Assembly: GCA_963969595.1 (NCBI GenBank)
Contig: OZ018416.1
Span: 23,452,065 to 23,516,064, forward strand
DNA length: 64,000 nucleotides
Direction: 5' to 3'
Source: Neckera pumila
Taxonomy: Eukaryota > Streptophyta > Bryopsida > Hypnales > Neckeraceae
In this document: positions 1-12,130 of the stretch, in pieces
Numbering within the stretch: position 1 is the stretch's first letter
Layout of the letters: the number at the start of each line of letters is the position of its first letter
Made by a program: the position numbers and the translations under genes
The notes under the pieces: generated by a model
Told to the model about the DNA's origin: nothing
Databases searched by the model: none
The model's input: the letters and a program-made list of their open reading frames with translations, nothing else

Positions 1-554
1 ACTATGAGGTCATCGTCCACAAGCAATACTTTCAGTCATTACATGGATTGTAAATATTTTGAAAAGCTTAGTACTAAAGTTATATGAAATAGGCGAAGTA
101 CATCTATGTATTTTGAAAAATCAATTTGTACTTGATACTCAGCAATGGAACAAGCTTGGTTTCTCATTGTTTTAAAGCTTTTGCAAAATGTTGGTACTAG
201 ATTCATGATAAATAAATTAAAAATTAAAAGGCAAGCCTTAGAGCTTTAGGGATTGAATTCCATAAATTATATGACTCTCCAGTATTTTTGTCACTAATGA
301 ATTTTTGGTATCTAAAATAAAGGCAAAGATAGAAACTATAAGACAAAAAAAAACACTCCTTAAAATAAAGAAACAATACAATTACAAAGATTGTGAATAC
401 GTATATGAAAAATATTTGTAAAACTGTAGATATATTATAAATATATATAAAAAAGTATCTACATAAAAAATTTGTTAGCTAACTAAATCCCATATAGAGC
501 CCTACGCATATGTTCCCTGGAAAGTTTTGCTCCATCGCCATCATTAGGCAAACT
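1..554. other. AT-rich sequence, no gene seen
   Basis: This edge region is AT-rich and contains no frame or RNA I can recognise. A short open frame at the right end (479-700, minus) overlaps the transposase remnant in another frame and is treated as its shadow. Confidence 0.5.
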
Positions 555-800
555 TCATGCTCCATAATGCCTGCCAACCCATGGGTCCGCAATTTGCCCA
601 AGGATCTCCGATGTTGGAAACCTTTTACTATGTAGCTTGCAGTAATTATATAGCACACCACAAGCAAGTACAACAGTTCTATACTTGTTGACATTGCCAC
701 TGAAGCTCTTTGGAGTCCTCTTCCAATTCTTTAGAGCATCAAATGCGTGCTCAATGACAATCTTGCATGTATTTATAGAAGCATCCACTTCAAGAGAAAG
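555..800 (-). pseudogene. PIF/Harbinger transposase C-terminal remnant
   Basis: The minus-strand translation shows the end of a DDE_Tnp_4 (HARBI1-like) catalytic domain. It has an IVIEHAFDALKNW block, which in the family holds the last acidic residue inside an IE-x-AF-x-x-LK motif. The block VVLACGVLYNYC follows about 30 residues later, matching the family's ACC-x-LHN-x-C signature. Such transposases cut and paste Harbinger elements and are normally 350-450 residues. Only about 77 codons stay open here. Upstream, up to about position 1160, faint similarity continues (for example a KDTCMLQ stretch where the family has HD-SR-xLQ), but it is broken by stops and frameshifts. I saw no terminal inverted repeats. 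The identification is firm for the C-terminal block and weak upstream of it. Confidence 0.7.
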
Positions 801-1485
801 GGGTGTTTTAATTGCAATTTTAAGGTAAAAAATACATATTGAAAGGTCATGTGCTTTTAGTAATATTTGCTTAAAACCATGTGTCTAGGACTTGCATTAT
901 TATACATGCCTTAAAGGTCAGAAGACATCCTTTCAGCACAAATGTGCATGACTTTTAAGTTCAATAGTATTGTAGGGTGAATTGCGTAGTTGATACATGG
1001 CAAACTCTCCTTATGAAGCTATTTTGTAGCCACCTTGCAACCAATTAATTCAAGTCGACTTCCAGAATTCAAGCATTGTAACATGCACGTGTCTTTCATA
1101 CAAGCAATGTATGAAGCTACAACAAATAGCGTTTTTGCTACATATTTATAAATGTGATTTCAATGTCAGAGTGCACTTCTCATCAATCTTATTGGTTTTG
1201 TACATTGCAGGCATTAAGCACAATGGTGCATCCAGTATAGCCTAGCAAACTACAAGGCTTCCACTTGACGCTCTTTGAAGCAAGTAAGTCAAGTTGTTCA
1301 TAGACCTTAGTGTAGAGTCTTTGGCACTAACATTAGTAGGCATCCTCCTCTCTCTTGTGAATTTAATCTGCAACTTATGAGTCAAGAGTTAGAAGTCTAT
1401 TATCATGATGAGGTTGTAGTAGCACAAAGAAGCACAAATCCTACCTTTTGGTGTTAAATTAGTGTAAAACACCCAAGATGACTCG

Positions 1486-2352
1486 TATATTGTTCCCAAA
1501 GGATTTTAACTTGTAGTTTCCTCAAAATTACCGAAATCAGAATACGGAAAATTAAACCCAAGGCAAAAGAATCCGGAACTGAAAACTAGGAACTGCACTT
1601 CCTCATCCGTATTCCCTAAACCTTCTTTCTTTCAACTCATACCAATAATCTTACCACAGACCACTTAGAACAGGTATGCATTCTTCCCAATAGTAGCTGT
1701 AACTTAGTGTCTTACTTAACTAAACGCAAAACCGGAAGGAGTATCATGATCCTATACCTTTTCCGGATTTGGATTCAATAAGCAAAGTAACTAGTGAAAT
1801 AGTTTAACCTCTATAATAGAGGGGTCCGCTCTTTGGTTTCAGGAAGGGAATGTATACCTTACCCTTCAATAGATTAAAGTGACTAAAGTTTCACTTAGAG
1901 AAAACACAAAACACACACAAAACCTAGATGCAAATTCTTCCTCACAACTAATCAGGAAATCAATCCAAACCAGTAGGTCACTCAAGAAACCCCCACAATC
2001 TTCTTTTACTACAACAACAGACCTATCCAAATCCGATTCCTTAAGGCAAAATCTGGTGACAAAATAACTAGGTGATCCTAATTACTTGCACATCACTTAC
2101 TTCCAGTTGTAGTAGGACCTCATCAACACGTCAATTAGTATACGCTTGCTTCTTGCAAAACGCACCCAATCTAAGAGTGACTATCCCAAACAGAAGCGTC
2201 CAAGTAACTACAGTAGCTAAATTTCACTCCTAATACACACAATATTTCAACCAGCTCATTTCAACTCCCGGAATCGGATTCAGACAGAATCTGGGGGCTT
2301 CTTCTCCTCTCAAGTTTCCACAATCAAGCTACTTGAACTAGCAATGGTCAAA
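1486..2352. other. 3' non-coding part of family X copy A
   Basis: No gene is seen here. Read on the minus strand, the sequence aligns in order with the 3' non-coding part of copy C (about 44.4-45.2 kb), including the AGTGAAACTT and ATTGAAGGGTA strings. A short open frame at 1879-2067 (plus) has no coding character. Confidence 0.5.
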
Positions 2353-2360
2353 GCACCACC
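2353..2360. repeat. hAT-type 8-bp target-site duplication, left copy
   Basis: GCACCACC lies directly before the element's first base (2361). It is repeated exactly at 13438-13445, directly after the element's last base. Confidence 0.85.
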
Positions 2361-2439
2361 CAGGGTTGTCAGGACGTCCGGACGTCCAGAGTCCGGGGAC
2401 GCTGCCCCTGTAACATCCTGTGACATTCACTTTTTACGT

Positions 2440-3100
2440 TTTTTACCTATATGGTAAATTCCGCGACTGAAAACCCAACCGAAAATCGGACCGACCGAAT
2501 ACCCGACCAAAAACCCGACCGAAAACCGGACCGACCGAATACCCCACCAAAAACCCGACCGAAACCGGACCGACTGAAAATGCGACCACAGGATCGAAAA
2601 CCTGACCGAAAACCCGACCGAAACCTTCACCGACCGAATACCCGACCGCCGACCCGATCGAAATTCGGACCGACCGAAAACCGGACCGACCGACCGAAAA
2701 TCCAATCGAATACCCGACCAAACACCTGACCGTCCGAAAACCCAACCGAAAACCCGTCCGAAAACCTGACCGACCGAATAGCCCCCGAAAACCCGACCGA
2801 CCAAAAATGCGACCGAAGGACAGAAAACCCGACCGAAAAACCGACCGAAACCTTGACCGACCGAATACCCGACCGCTGACTCGATCAAAATTCGGACCGA
2901 CCGAAAACAGGACAGATCGACCGAAAACCCGATTGATACCCGACCGAACAGTTGACCGTCCGAAAACCCGTCCGAAAACCCGTCCGAAAACCCGAATGAA
3001 AACTTGACCGACCGAAACCCGACCGAACGATCAGACGACTGGTGAGCCCAACCCCGACTCAAACAGCCTGGGCGACCGACTTGACCCAAACCCCGACCCG
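2440..3100. repeat. CCGACCGAAAA minisatellite, left subterminal
   Basis: Degenerate short units of the form ACCGACCGAAAACCCG repeat for about 650 bp. The array leaves long stop-free frames on both strands, which are artefacts of its composition. A second array of the same kind and strand lies at about 11.06-11.85 kb, near the other end of the host element. Confidence 0.9.
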
Positions 3101-4099
3101 TTTTTACAAGTTCTTGGAAGAAATTAATACACATGCTTCTAATCGGTTTCTAAAATAATGTGAGCTTTGGTATAGTTGTGTTCTGAATTTCTTTTTTTTT
3201 TGAAACACATGAACAATTTCCAGTGATAAAAATGATACAATACATCGCAAGGGAGTTCTGTTCCGAATTTCAATTTCATATTTCAAATTTTCTCTTTATT
3301 TTGAAACCTAGTTCCATTTACCAATTCTATAATGAATGAAAATTTAGTTATGATTTCCTAAATTTGTTTCTTAAATTTTTCCCTCAAATATTGAAGAAAT
3401 TTTTTTTTAAAAATGAATATCAATAGATAAAAAATTATAAGTTTAGATGACACAAAGTCAAATAATCTTGTCATACAAGTTGTACAGAAAACTTGTTTTT
3501 TCCCCTTTTGTTTGGGTTTAGGGTGCAAGCTACTGAATGCTATAGGAGTAATGGAACAGGGAACTCAACAATGAAGGCACGTGGGTGTCTGACTGTCTGA
3601 GTGGAAATCGAATTTTGCGGAAGTGTCTTTGAGAAGTTCTGGCCATGGCAAGAATTGCTTGGAGTGATGTAACTGATTGAAATGAATTAAGGATCTCTTG
3701 AGGAGTGCTGATTTTTATTAAAAGAATTAATAGTTATTAAGAACAAAGGCCATCTCGCAATGTCATGCAACTGCTTGCTATGAAAATGCGACTACCATTG
3801 CATTGAAGTAACCAAACAAGAGCAATAGAAAAGTCGAGATTACCAAAAGAAGAAATTATGAACTTCAAAAAAACAGAAACTAGAAAATTTAATAGGTGTG
3901 GAATTTTTGGTTTATTATCCCTACTTTTTGTGGGAAGACACTTCAATCGGTGTAGAAAAAAAAATTCTATTTTTGCACACTACTTTGGAGGAGGGGGGGA
4001 ATAACATTGTCTCACTATGGTTGTCGTACATTTTTTTTAAATTATTTTCACACCATCTTATTTCGGGTAAGATACTACGACTCCTGTCAAAGTATTAAT
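3101..4099. other. AT-rich hAT interior, no gene seen
   Basis: There are poly(A) and poly(T) runs and only short, unconvincing frames. I see no recognisable feature. Confidence 0.5.
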
Positions 4100-5046
4100 T
4101 TAATCCCTAAGGCATTGAACATGCATTTTGGAGAACATAGCATTTCGGGGAGCTTACTACAATACTACAAGCAAAGTTTTTATTTTTTGCTTTCAAATTT
4201 TCACACAGCATTTTCAGGAGGAGTAGCTTTAAGGTCCGACATTCTTCATAATTTCTAACAGCAGTACAGCACAATTAAAATGTTATTGTATGATATGTGA
4301 TTTTTAATGCTTGGTGGGCAGCTCAAAAAATTCTTAAAAAATCACTTTAAGAAAAAAATAAAATTTGAAATTGGTTCTCTAGATCTATATATGCAACTTC
4401 AGCTTTGGATTTATTTCATTTTCATTTATGAGATCACAATTGTGAGGTGATCTAGTTTGTGGGCAGTTGTGGATTCCTGCCTCAAAAAATAAACTTTGCA
4501 GTCCTTTGTTCAATTCCATTTTCAATATCTTTGGAAAAAAAAAAAAAATTGGATGTGGATAGGTTATTACAACATTATAACCATTTGGACTGGCATTTTC
4601 CAATTATATAATTAAATTCTTAAGAATTTAGTGGTCTGAATCATTTTCTACTTCTTTCTACATACTATTTTTTCCTGTATGTTCTACAATTCCAAATGAT
4701 CTGGAAATTCTTAAGCATAGAGCCAACTTGACTTCAAAACCAAATCCAAAGAGTAACCACCATTTTCAACGCTTTTTCATACAAATGACACCTTGTGAAG
4801 TGTACCTCTCTGGTTTTTCATAAGGACCAAAAAAGCATTTCTGTTAATTCAAACCTTGCTATCTTGCAATGTATATGGTGGAAAATTCTAAAATTTTTCC
4901 CACATCTTCTTAAACCAGTTCACTACAAGATTCTATGGTTACATGTGTCCAACAATATTTTATTTCTAAAATTTGGTACTTTTTTGGGGAATGGCAATTT
5001 TGGAGCGTTTTCGGTGAATACATAGTCAACAATGTTCAAGGGTTAA
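4100..5046. mobile_element. TTAA-flanked 0.93-kb TIR element, copy 1
   Basis: The left end is TTAATCCCTAAGGCA and the right end is CAAGGGTTAA, the imperfect inverse. Length is 947 bp. Internal blocks such as GCAATTTTGGAGCGTTTTC and the TGGAAAATTCTAAAATTTTTC region match the four other copies. It has no coding capacity. It is nested in the hAT-like element. Confidence 0.65.
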
Positions 5047-5633
5047 GTTCACACCCTTAATTTTTCAAAAACAAATTTTTCTCAGGGAAATTTTTTTGGT
5101 TCAAATTGACACCTTTTCATATTTAGTTACGTACTTTCATTGGTTTCATATTCTACTTCTCTTTTCACATCTTATTTCTTTGTGGGTAGGGGATTTGAAT
5201 CCTTGAAATGGTATGAAATTTAAATCCTCATAAATCCTTTGAATGGTATGAATTGAAATTTTCTTCATATTTTGCACCTTACTTTTTGGCCTTTCGGATC
5301 TTCACATTTTTTTAATATTCCTTTCACCCTAGAAATGTGTCGCTTCACGCCTAAGTTCAAAATATCCAAATGTCATATATCATGCTATTTGTCATGCAAC
5401 CGAGCCAATCCAATATCCATTAACAAGAAATATTGCACTTCACATCCAAACAAAGCATACAGTTCATAGAGTAAACACTTGTATTCATTACAATTTGAAA
5501 AACACACAAAAAATCAAAATGTATGTCCAATTCCACATACATTGGTATACATTATATGTGCATATATACTACGTCCTCTACATACGATAAATCCTCACCT
5601 CTACATTCATCAACTACTTCTGTATCTCTATAA
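5047..5633. other. AT-rich hAT interior, no gene seen
   Basis: No feature is supported here beyond short open frames without coding character. Confidence 0.5.
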
Positions 5634-6894
5634 TTCTATATACTACGGTAAGTCGGTAACCTACTGATCACCCCAGAGCTACTGGCCTCGTGGTTGGGGT
5701 CATTTTTCTTGAGCTCTTCTTGATGCTTCCTCCACCGATTGTCGCACTCTAGCAGGAAGTCCGCTTCCTTGGTAGTGGGCGTTAGACTGAGGTTCTCCAA
5801 TGGGTGATCACTCGCAGCTGACAAATGTGGATGCTCGTTTTGAGTCTCTCTACCATCAATGATAAAGTTCATGGCATCGTCCTGGGGTTCTTTTCCGTTT
5901 CTTTGCATCGGTTGTACTTCCATTACTGGACTTATGATAGGACTTGTCGACGAAGACGAAGGAGGAAGAGGTGTGTACATGAAGGGCTGTAGGCATTGCT
6001 CTCTAGAAGACTATTAATTCTAGCATTGGCCCTTGCAACTTCTTTGTCACCAACCTCTGATTGTGGCAAAAAAGGTGTCCCATCTCCTATCGCAAGGCCA
6101 CGCTTGTTTGGAGCAGTCTCTTGACCTAGCACAATACTCAAAATCGGTTTGGAAGTCAAACACATTTGAGGAGTCATAAACACCTGTCTCTTAGCGCCTC
6201 CCGAAGAGACGTTGCTCACTTTCACCGAGGGAGTTGAGAAGACTTCTTCTGTTGTACCTCCCATGAGGGCATTGCCAACTTCCGCAAGGGCACGCAATGA
6301 ACCCAATTGCGCTGCATCACTTGTCCCCTCCCCCACCTTCGCTGTAGACGTTGTAGTAATTTATAATGCTTCCTTTGGTTGTGCCTGGGAGTTGCGGGTA
6401 CAATGGGGAATATCTTTCTGGCTTCTTCCAATCAGAAGTGGACACTGTGCTGTTGTAGGAAACGTACTCCAATCCACCTTGCGGCCCAGTATGAGTTCCG
6501 CATAAACCATAGATGCCAAGGTATAATTGATGTACCCCTTACTCATTTTTTTGTCTCCAAAAAGCGCTTGCCAGACCTCCTTCGATCGATGAACAAAATG
6601 CTCGTTTTGGCAACTTCCTGGCTTGCACCCGAAAGCCCGTGTGTGGACCTCGTGAAAATCTCGAGGCCACAACTTGCCAATGTGGTACATTTTAACATAC
6701 TGCTTGCAGATTCTGGAGGTCCAATATTCTGCTTCCTCTTGCTCCCATCCGCTTTTGGCTTTGATGTCAGGATTATCTAAAATCTCATAATGAAGCTCAT
6801 GTTTGGCTCCCTTCTGTTTAATCCTTTTTGTATTATCACCACCTGAAGTCATCCCATCAGTAGCCGCATCACCTTCACCAGTCATGATTGGCAA
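5634..6894 (-). pseudogene. Broken gene of unknown function carried inside the hAT-like element
   Basis: A GC-richer stretch on the minus strand reads as one protein broken by one TAA (6361-6363) and one frameshift near 5980. The likely start is the ATG at about 6883-6885. The upstream frame is closed by a TGA and the longer frame begins with TTG. The first 170 residues look globular, with a Trp/Cys-bearing core (motifs WEQEEAEYW, FGCKPGSC, VWQALFGD, VYAELILGRKVDW). The next 130 are Ala/Gly/Ser-rich, and the last 110 are Pro/Ser-rich and acidic. I recognise no domain. It may be a captured host fragment or a lineage-specific element protein. The two breaks suggest it is no longer made as one protein. 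Confidence 0.45.
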
Positions 6895-7084
6895 TTCGAA
6901 ATTGCCTTCACCTTCAATTCAAAAAACACTCCCCAAGTGACCTCCAATGTATATGCACAAGTAAAACAGTCAAAAAGTTCCCGGATGAAAAGCTCAATGA
7001 CTTCAACTCTCCACCATGTAGGAGCAACTGGCGCATAAAGCAACAGAGATCAGCCAACTTGGCGCCAAAGGGGAGTTGAAGTGA

Positions 7085-7450
7085 GGAGGTCCGAGGAGGC
7101 CGTCCGCTCTTATAGCCGACCGGCCCCAGACCTAAGCGGCGTCCGCCGCCGGACCTGCCCCGGACCAACGCCGCCCGCCTCGGCGGCGGTCGCTGCGGTT
7201 GCAGTCCGATCCGAACGGCTGCTGACCGCGCGCCGACCGACCCCGGCGACCTCTCCGATGTGACCGACCGCCCGAACCGGAAAACCCAACTGAAGAAGCC
7301 ATCCAAACCTGACACGGTAGTTTTAGGGTACGCCGACCTCTTCGAACGCCTGCCGGGGCCGACTGCCTCAGACGACCACATACGCCGACCGGCTCGGACG
7401 GCCGACCGGGCCGACCGCCTGGGTTGACCAGAGAACAAGACCGATCGTGG
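7085..7450. repeat. GC-rich, CpG-rich CCGACCG-type low-complexity block
   Basis: This stretch is far richer in G and C than its surroundings and is built from variants of CCGACCG and CGGCGG. Open frames on both strands (6914-7513 minus, 7132-7467 minus, 7081-7263 plus) reflect base composition and look non-coding. Confidence 0.6.
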
Positions 7451-7600
7451 GATTCTACAGTTTGCAATAAATCTTGATTCGTTTTTACATTGGATGCTTC
7501 CTTTAAGAAGCATCCAATGTAGAATTCATGTAGAACTTATGTGTAAGTGTGATTGATTTTCTTTTTTCACGCTTTAATCCTCTTCCCTAAATAGTATTTT

Positions 7601-7622
7601 CTAAACCCTAAACCCTAAATCC
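7601..7622. repeat. Short telomere-like CCCTAAA run
   Basis: The string contains CTAAACCCTAAACCCTAAA, the plant telomeric unit in about three copies. It is too short to be more than an interstitial or promoter-type motif. Confidence 0.6.
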
Positions 7623-7716
7623 TACACTTTAAATCCTAATTTCAATGCACTGCAATGTGAAACAATTAAATGTTTCTTTAGTTTTTATTTCAGATCCAAT
7701 GGAAGGACCAATTGTA

Positions 7717-8644
7717 TTAACCCCTAGAGGACCAAGGTGATATTCCTATCAAAAAACACTAAAAAATGTCATCGTTATTGCAAAGAGTAAAGAACCATGA
7801 AAACTTTTTTTTTTTTGCATATCCAACTATAAGATCTTTTCCTTAACTAGTATATGAATACGTGAAAGAAATTTCAAAAAATTTGACTATGTAGATTGTA
7901 AGATATATGCATTTAGAGTGAAGAAAATAAGTTTTTTGGCACCTTGCTTAACTATATTTTTTTGCTTTGAATCTTTTTAGTTCAAATTTTTAACACTAAT
8001 GATTTGGATTTTGTCTTTATTTACATTAAGTAGTTGAGTTCAAAATGTACCAAAAAAAGTTAGGAAAAAAACCACTTCATTTTCACTCATTACAAAATTG
8101 TTAAGTAGAGGTGAATTTAAGATGGAAGAAAAAACGAAATTGTTAAAAACTTTTAGATGGAATTGGATCACAATAATCTCAACGGTGTTGTAGTAAGGAA
8201 ATCTAAGATTGTCTAACAAATTCCTTGGGAAAATTCTGAAAATAACATCCAAAAGTGAAACATCCATTTTTTTTTGACCACAGATTCTTCACTAAACCCA
8301 AAAACTAAGATTGTGAAGAACTTTCTCATTATTAGTCCAAATTGAATGAAACAAAGCTTCACATGTAGACAAAAATGTAGTCTTTGAGAAACAAATTTGA
8401 GGATAAAATTAGTTTCACTTTCTCTTAATATTTTTGGTGCGGTCTACCAAAACTTGTTTTTGCTTATTGTGTCATAACTCTAACTTCCGGGCATCAATTA
8501 AATTAAAAATTAAATATCCTCAAATTTCTCGCAAAATCACACAAATTCCACAAATCACAAAAATTTCACTTCATATTGAGACCATAGGTATTTGCCCGAC
8601 TTAGTTTGTCCCCCAAGGGGACAAGTGGCCTTCTAGGGATTGAA
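7717..8644. mobile_element. TTAA-flanked 0.93-kb TIR element, copy 2
   Basis: The left end TTAACCCCTAGAGGACC matches the family terminus. The right end CTTCTAGGGATTGAA is its diverged inverse, with the last TTAA changed to TTGA. Length is 928 bp. The sequence just inside the right end (a GTCCCC...GGGGAC palindrome) corresponds to the left end of copy 3, so this copy is in the opposite orientation to copy 3. It is non-coding. Confidence 0.65.
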
Positions 8645-8699
8645 AGGAAAATGAACACTCTACTTCGAATGTTATTTGAACTACCCAAACTCAATTGCA

Positions 8700-10970
8700 T
8701 TCAAATTTCCTTTATATAAGAGTGTTTGAGGTGTCCTACATATCTACCTGAAGTACAACTCAAGCACACTTTACTTCTCTCATTCCACTTCAATCATGAT
8801 TCAAACTATAAATTATATTCAATTTGTTTGGAAATTTCACAAGTGCGCTTGAGGTGTGCTTGATGTGGTCTTTACATATAGGATGAAACGTTTATCTCAC
8901 AAGTAAAGCGCACCATTGCTTTTCTCATTTAATTGGAATCAAAATTTCCCCCCAAATTGTATAGGAAAAATATATTTTACAAGTGATGAGCAAACAACTT
9001 TGCTTAATAAACCTCAAGCACACATAAAACACACATTGGAAAACCACATCTAATAAAATCAAGTCACAAGTTTTTTGTTTTCAAAGGAAATAGAAATACT
9101 AAAGACATGTAGATAGACTTGAAGCACACCTCAATCACAACGTTTTTAATTTTAATGCATTTTAAACTAAGAGAGAATTTTTCATATGAACTTAAAGTTC
9201 ACATGCAGGGTACCTTATTTTCCACCCCTTCAATCATAAACTGAAATAAATATAATTCTTATTCTTTATAAATTCAAGTACAACAGAAATTTTAAGAATG
9301 TGCTTGAAGGTTGCTTGTTTAGTTGAAATAAACCTTAAGCAGTTAAGCATGGTAGGAGCACACTTCAAGCACTTTATTACTTAAGCTTAATTTCTAAACC
9401 AAAAAAATTTTCAAATTAAAATTTTTTTAATACAAAGAAATCTCAGTAGTAGGAATTTGTTTGAGGTGAACTTATGGTAGACCTCAAACGCATTTGAAGC
9501 CATTTCATTTATACTTTAAATTTTGAAAAATATTTTTTTTTCAGGAGTTTCTTCTTTCAAAACCGGTGAGAATAGTAGAAACTTACAGTAGGTATATTTC
9601 AAGTACAGGTCATACACATGTGAAGCATACTTCAAACATTTTTTAATAAAATTTAAAATCTTGAGAAGAAGATTCTATTATCTTCAGATTTATTTAATTT
9701 GAAATGAATGAAAATAGTGAAAATGTATACTAGATGTGCTTGAGGTGTACTTGAAGCATATTTCAAGCATTTGATGATTTGATATTGAATTATTCAATAT
9801 CAGATTTAAATTTCAAATCATTTTTAGGATCCAAAGTATTTTGAGTAGTAAAAATGTGCTTCAACCTTCAGGTGAGCTTGAAGTAGACCTGAAGCACACC
9901 TTCAGCTTTTTTATTTATTTTTGAAATTTGATCTTCTGGTCTAGCTTTCTTTCAAAGCAATGAAAATAAAAGAGACATACTTTACATATGCTTGAGGTCT
10001 TCGCAAAGCGTACTTGAAGCAACTTGTGATTTTCTTTGGTATGTATTGTAAAAGATTTCAATTTGAAGTTGTCTTTATAATCCAACATAATTTAAACGGT
10101 ACAAGTGTGCTTGAGGGCTTCAGGCATGTTTGACGTCTATCTGAAGCAGACCTCAAAAACTTTTTTTTTTTTCCCTTTTAGATTTGAATTGTTTTTTGGC
10201 TTCTTTATAAAGCAATGAAACAAGATAAAGTATACTGCCCAATTGACCTTAGGTCTACACTCTACAGTCTACTTGAAGCACGTTTCAACCTTTTCATGAT
10301 TTAGATTCGCATTTTTATCAGAAGAATTCAATTTTTAAAATAAAAATAAAAATTATTCAAGGTATCTTGACAAGATGGTATTTGCTTGAGATATGCTTGA
10401 GCTAGACTTCAAGCACACATCAATCACTTTTACTTACGCTTTAAATTTTGGAAATAAGCATTTCATTTTTAAATTTTTCATCATTTCAAAGCAATGCAAA
10501 AACAAGAGATGTTTTGTAGATGTGTGTGAGGTCTACTGTAAGCACACTTCAAGGACCTTATGATTTCATTTCGTATATGTAGTAGAAGATTTCAATTTTG
10601 AATTGCTTTTATTATCCAACCATAAGATAATAGTGGAAATGTACTTCAAGTGTGCTTTAAGGTTACTCCATGCAGAACTCAAGTATTGTTAATCCAAGTT
10701 AAATTTTTCATAGCTTCTTATTCCAAGGTAATTTCAGTAGAGGAAGTGCGCTTCAAGTGTGCTTTATGTGTTCTTGACGTGAACCTCAAGCATATCTCAA
10801 GCACACCGAAACATTTCTAGTCTAATTTGAAATTTTTGAAGAACGTTTTTAATTTTTAGGTGATTGTTTTTAAAAGGCAATTACATTAGTGGAATTGTGC
10901 TTCAAGTGCGCTTGATGTTTACCTCAAGCACATGTGAAGCACAAAGTCATTTGAGATTGAATTTGGAACT
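8700..10970. repeat. Degenerate array of hairpin-like GTGCTTGAGGT / ACTTCAAGCACAC units
   Basis: About 15-18 diverged units spaced roughly 110-150 bp apart fill 2.2 kb. Each unit has a core in which GTGCTTGAGGT-like and TTGAAGCACACCTCAAGCAC-like strings lie close together and are mutually complementary, followed by an AT-rich spacer with blocks such as TTTGAAATTT and AAAGCAATGAAA. Clear cores are seen near 9730-9770, 9860-9900, 10,380-10,430, 10,740-10,810 and 10,890-10,940. There is no open frame of note. Confidence 0.8.
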
Positions 10971-11059
10971 TAAAAAACTTGTTTGAACTTTGAACTTTGA
11001 GTTCCTTTTTGTCCCCTAAGATTTCATTAGTACAGCTGTGGTGCATTTTTGCTGGAGGT

Positions 11060-11850
11060 TTATTCTCCGGACCGATTTCCCAACCGACCGACCGATTCCC
11101 CGATGGCCGTCCACACCGCTCAGACGACCGCTCGAGAAGCCGACCGAAAAAGCCGACGGACCAAGAACTCGACCAAAAACCTGACCGAAAACCGGACTGA
11201 CCGAAAACCCGACCGAAAATCGGACCGACCGAAATCCAGCCTCAAAACACGACCAAAAACGTGACCGAAAACCTGACCGACCAAAAACTAGACCGAAAGC
11301 CCGACCGAAAACCTGACCGACCGAAAGCCCGACTGAACGACCCAAAACCAGACTGAAAACCCGACCGAAAACCCGACCGACCGACCGAAACCCGACCGAA
11401 AACCCGCTCGAAAACCTGACCGCCCAAAAATCCGACCAAAAATCGTACCGACTGAAAACTAGACCGAAACTGAAAACCGGACCTACCGAAACCTGACCGA
11501 AAACCTGACCGACCGAAGACCCGATTGAAAATTTGACTGACCAAGAACTTGACCGACCGAAAACCCGTCCGAAAACCGAATGCAGCGGAATCCCGACCGA
11601 AAACCTGTCCGACCAAAAACCCGACCGACCGACCCAAAACCTGTCCGAAAATCGGCGCGACCGAAAATCCGACCAAAAATTGGAACGACCGAAAACCCGA
11701 CCAAAAACCTGACCGACCAAAAACCCGACCGACCGACCGAAAACCAATCCAAAAACCGGCCCGACCGAAAACTTGACTGAAAACTGGACCGACTGAAAAC
11801 CTGACTGCTGTGCTGACGGACCGATCACTTGTCCGAAAACCCGACCGAAC
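11060..11850. repeat. CCGACCGAAAA minisatellite, right subterminal
   Basis: This is the same unit type and strand as the array at 2.44-3.10 kb, with about 790 bp of degenerate repeats. Overlapping open frames of up to 270 codons on the minus strand (11,016-11,828) and several on the plus strand are low-complexity Arg/Ser/Gly/Phe or Arg/Pro/Asp/Lys translations of the repeat. Confidence 0.9.
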
Positions 11851-11889
11851 CATTTGTGGATGAAATTGAAAAAATGAATGGAAAAACAT

Positions 11890-12105
11890 TGAGGCCTAGC
11901 TAAAAGCTCTCATAAATACTTATAAACCTCTATAGTACCCCATCTCAAGTTGAAGTAGAATACAAATTTATAAACATTTATAAGAGCTCATTATTGAAAA
12001 CGAATAACAAGGTACAAAATAAGATTCGAACCCATGACCTCTTCAATATCAATAATGAAACAAACCCCCAAGTGTTTGCAATTGCAATGGCTAATCTGCC
12101 CTATT
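11890..12105 (-). mobile_element. Possible tRNA-derived SINE
   Basis: On the minus strand a near-perfect pol III B box, GGTTCGAATC, lies at 12023-12032. About 60 bp upstream, ATTAGCCATTGCAATTGC is a weak A-box candidate. The flanking part has the look of a tRNA-related head and an unrelated body. It does not fold convincingly as a tRNA and has no clear anticodon arm, so a SINE or tRNA relic is the better reading. Confidence 0.4.
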
Positions 12106-12130
12106 TGTTCTAAAATTATTCCCGTCCCTG

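Noticed and set aside
8700..10970. CRISPR-like array
   Set aside because: The units are highly diverged, spacing is irregular, spacers are related to each other, and the genome is eukaryotic.
11016..11828. Open frame of 270 codons on the minus strand and several others through the CCGACCGAAAA arrays
   Set aside because: They are translations of a low-complexity repeat that lacks stop codons in several frames on both strands. No conserved protein features are present.
12000..12110. A functional tRNA gene
   Set aside because: Only a B box is good. The acceptor and anticodon arms cannot be paired convincingly.
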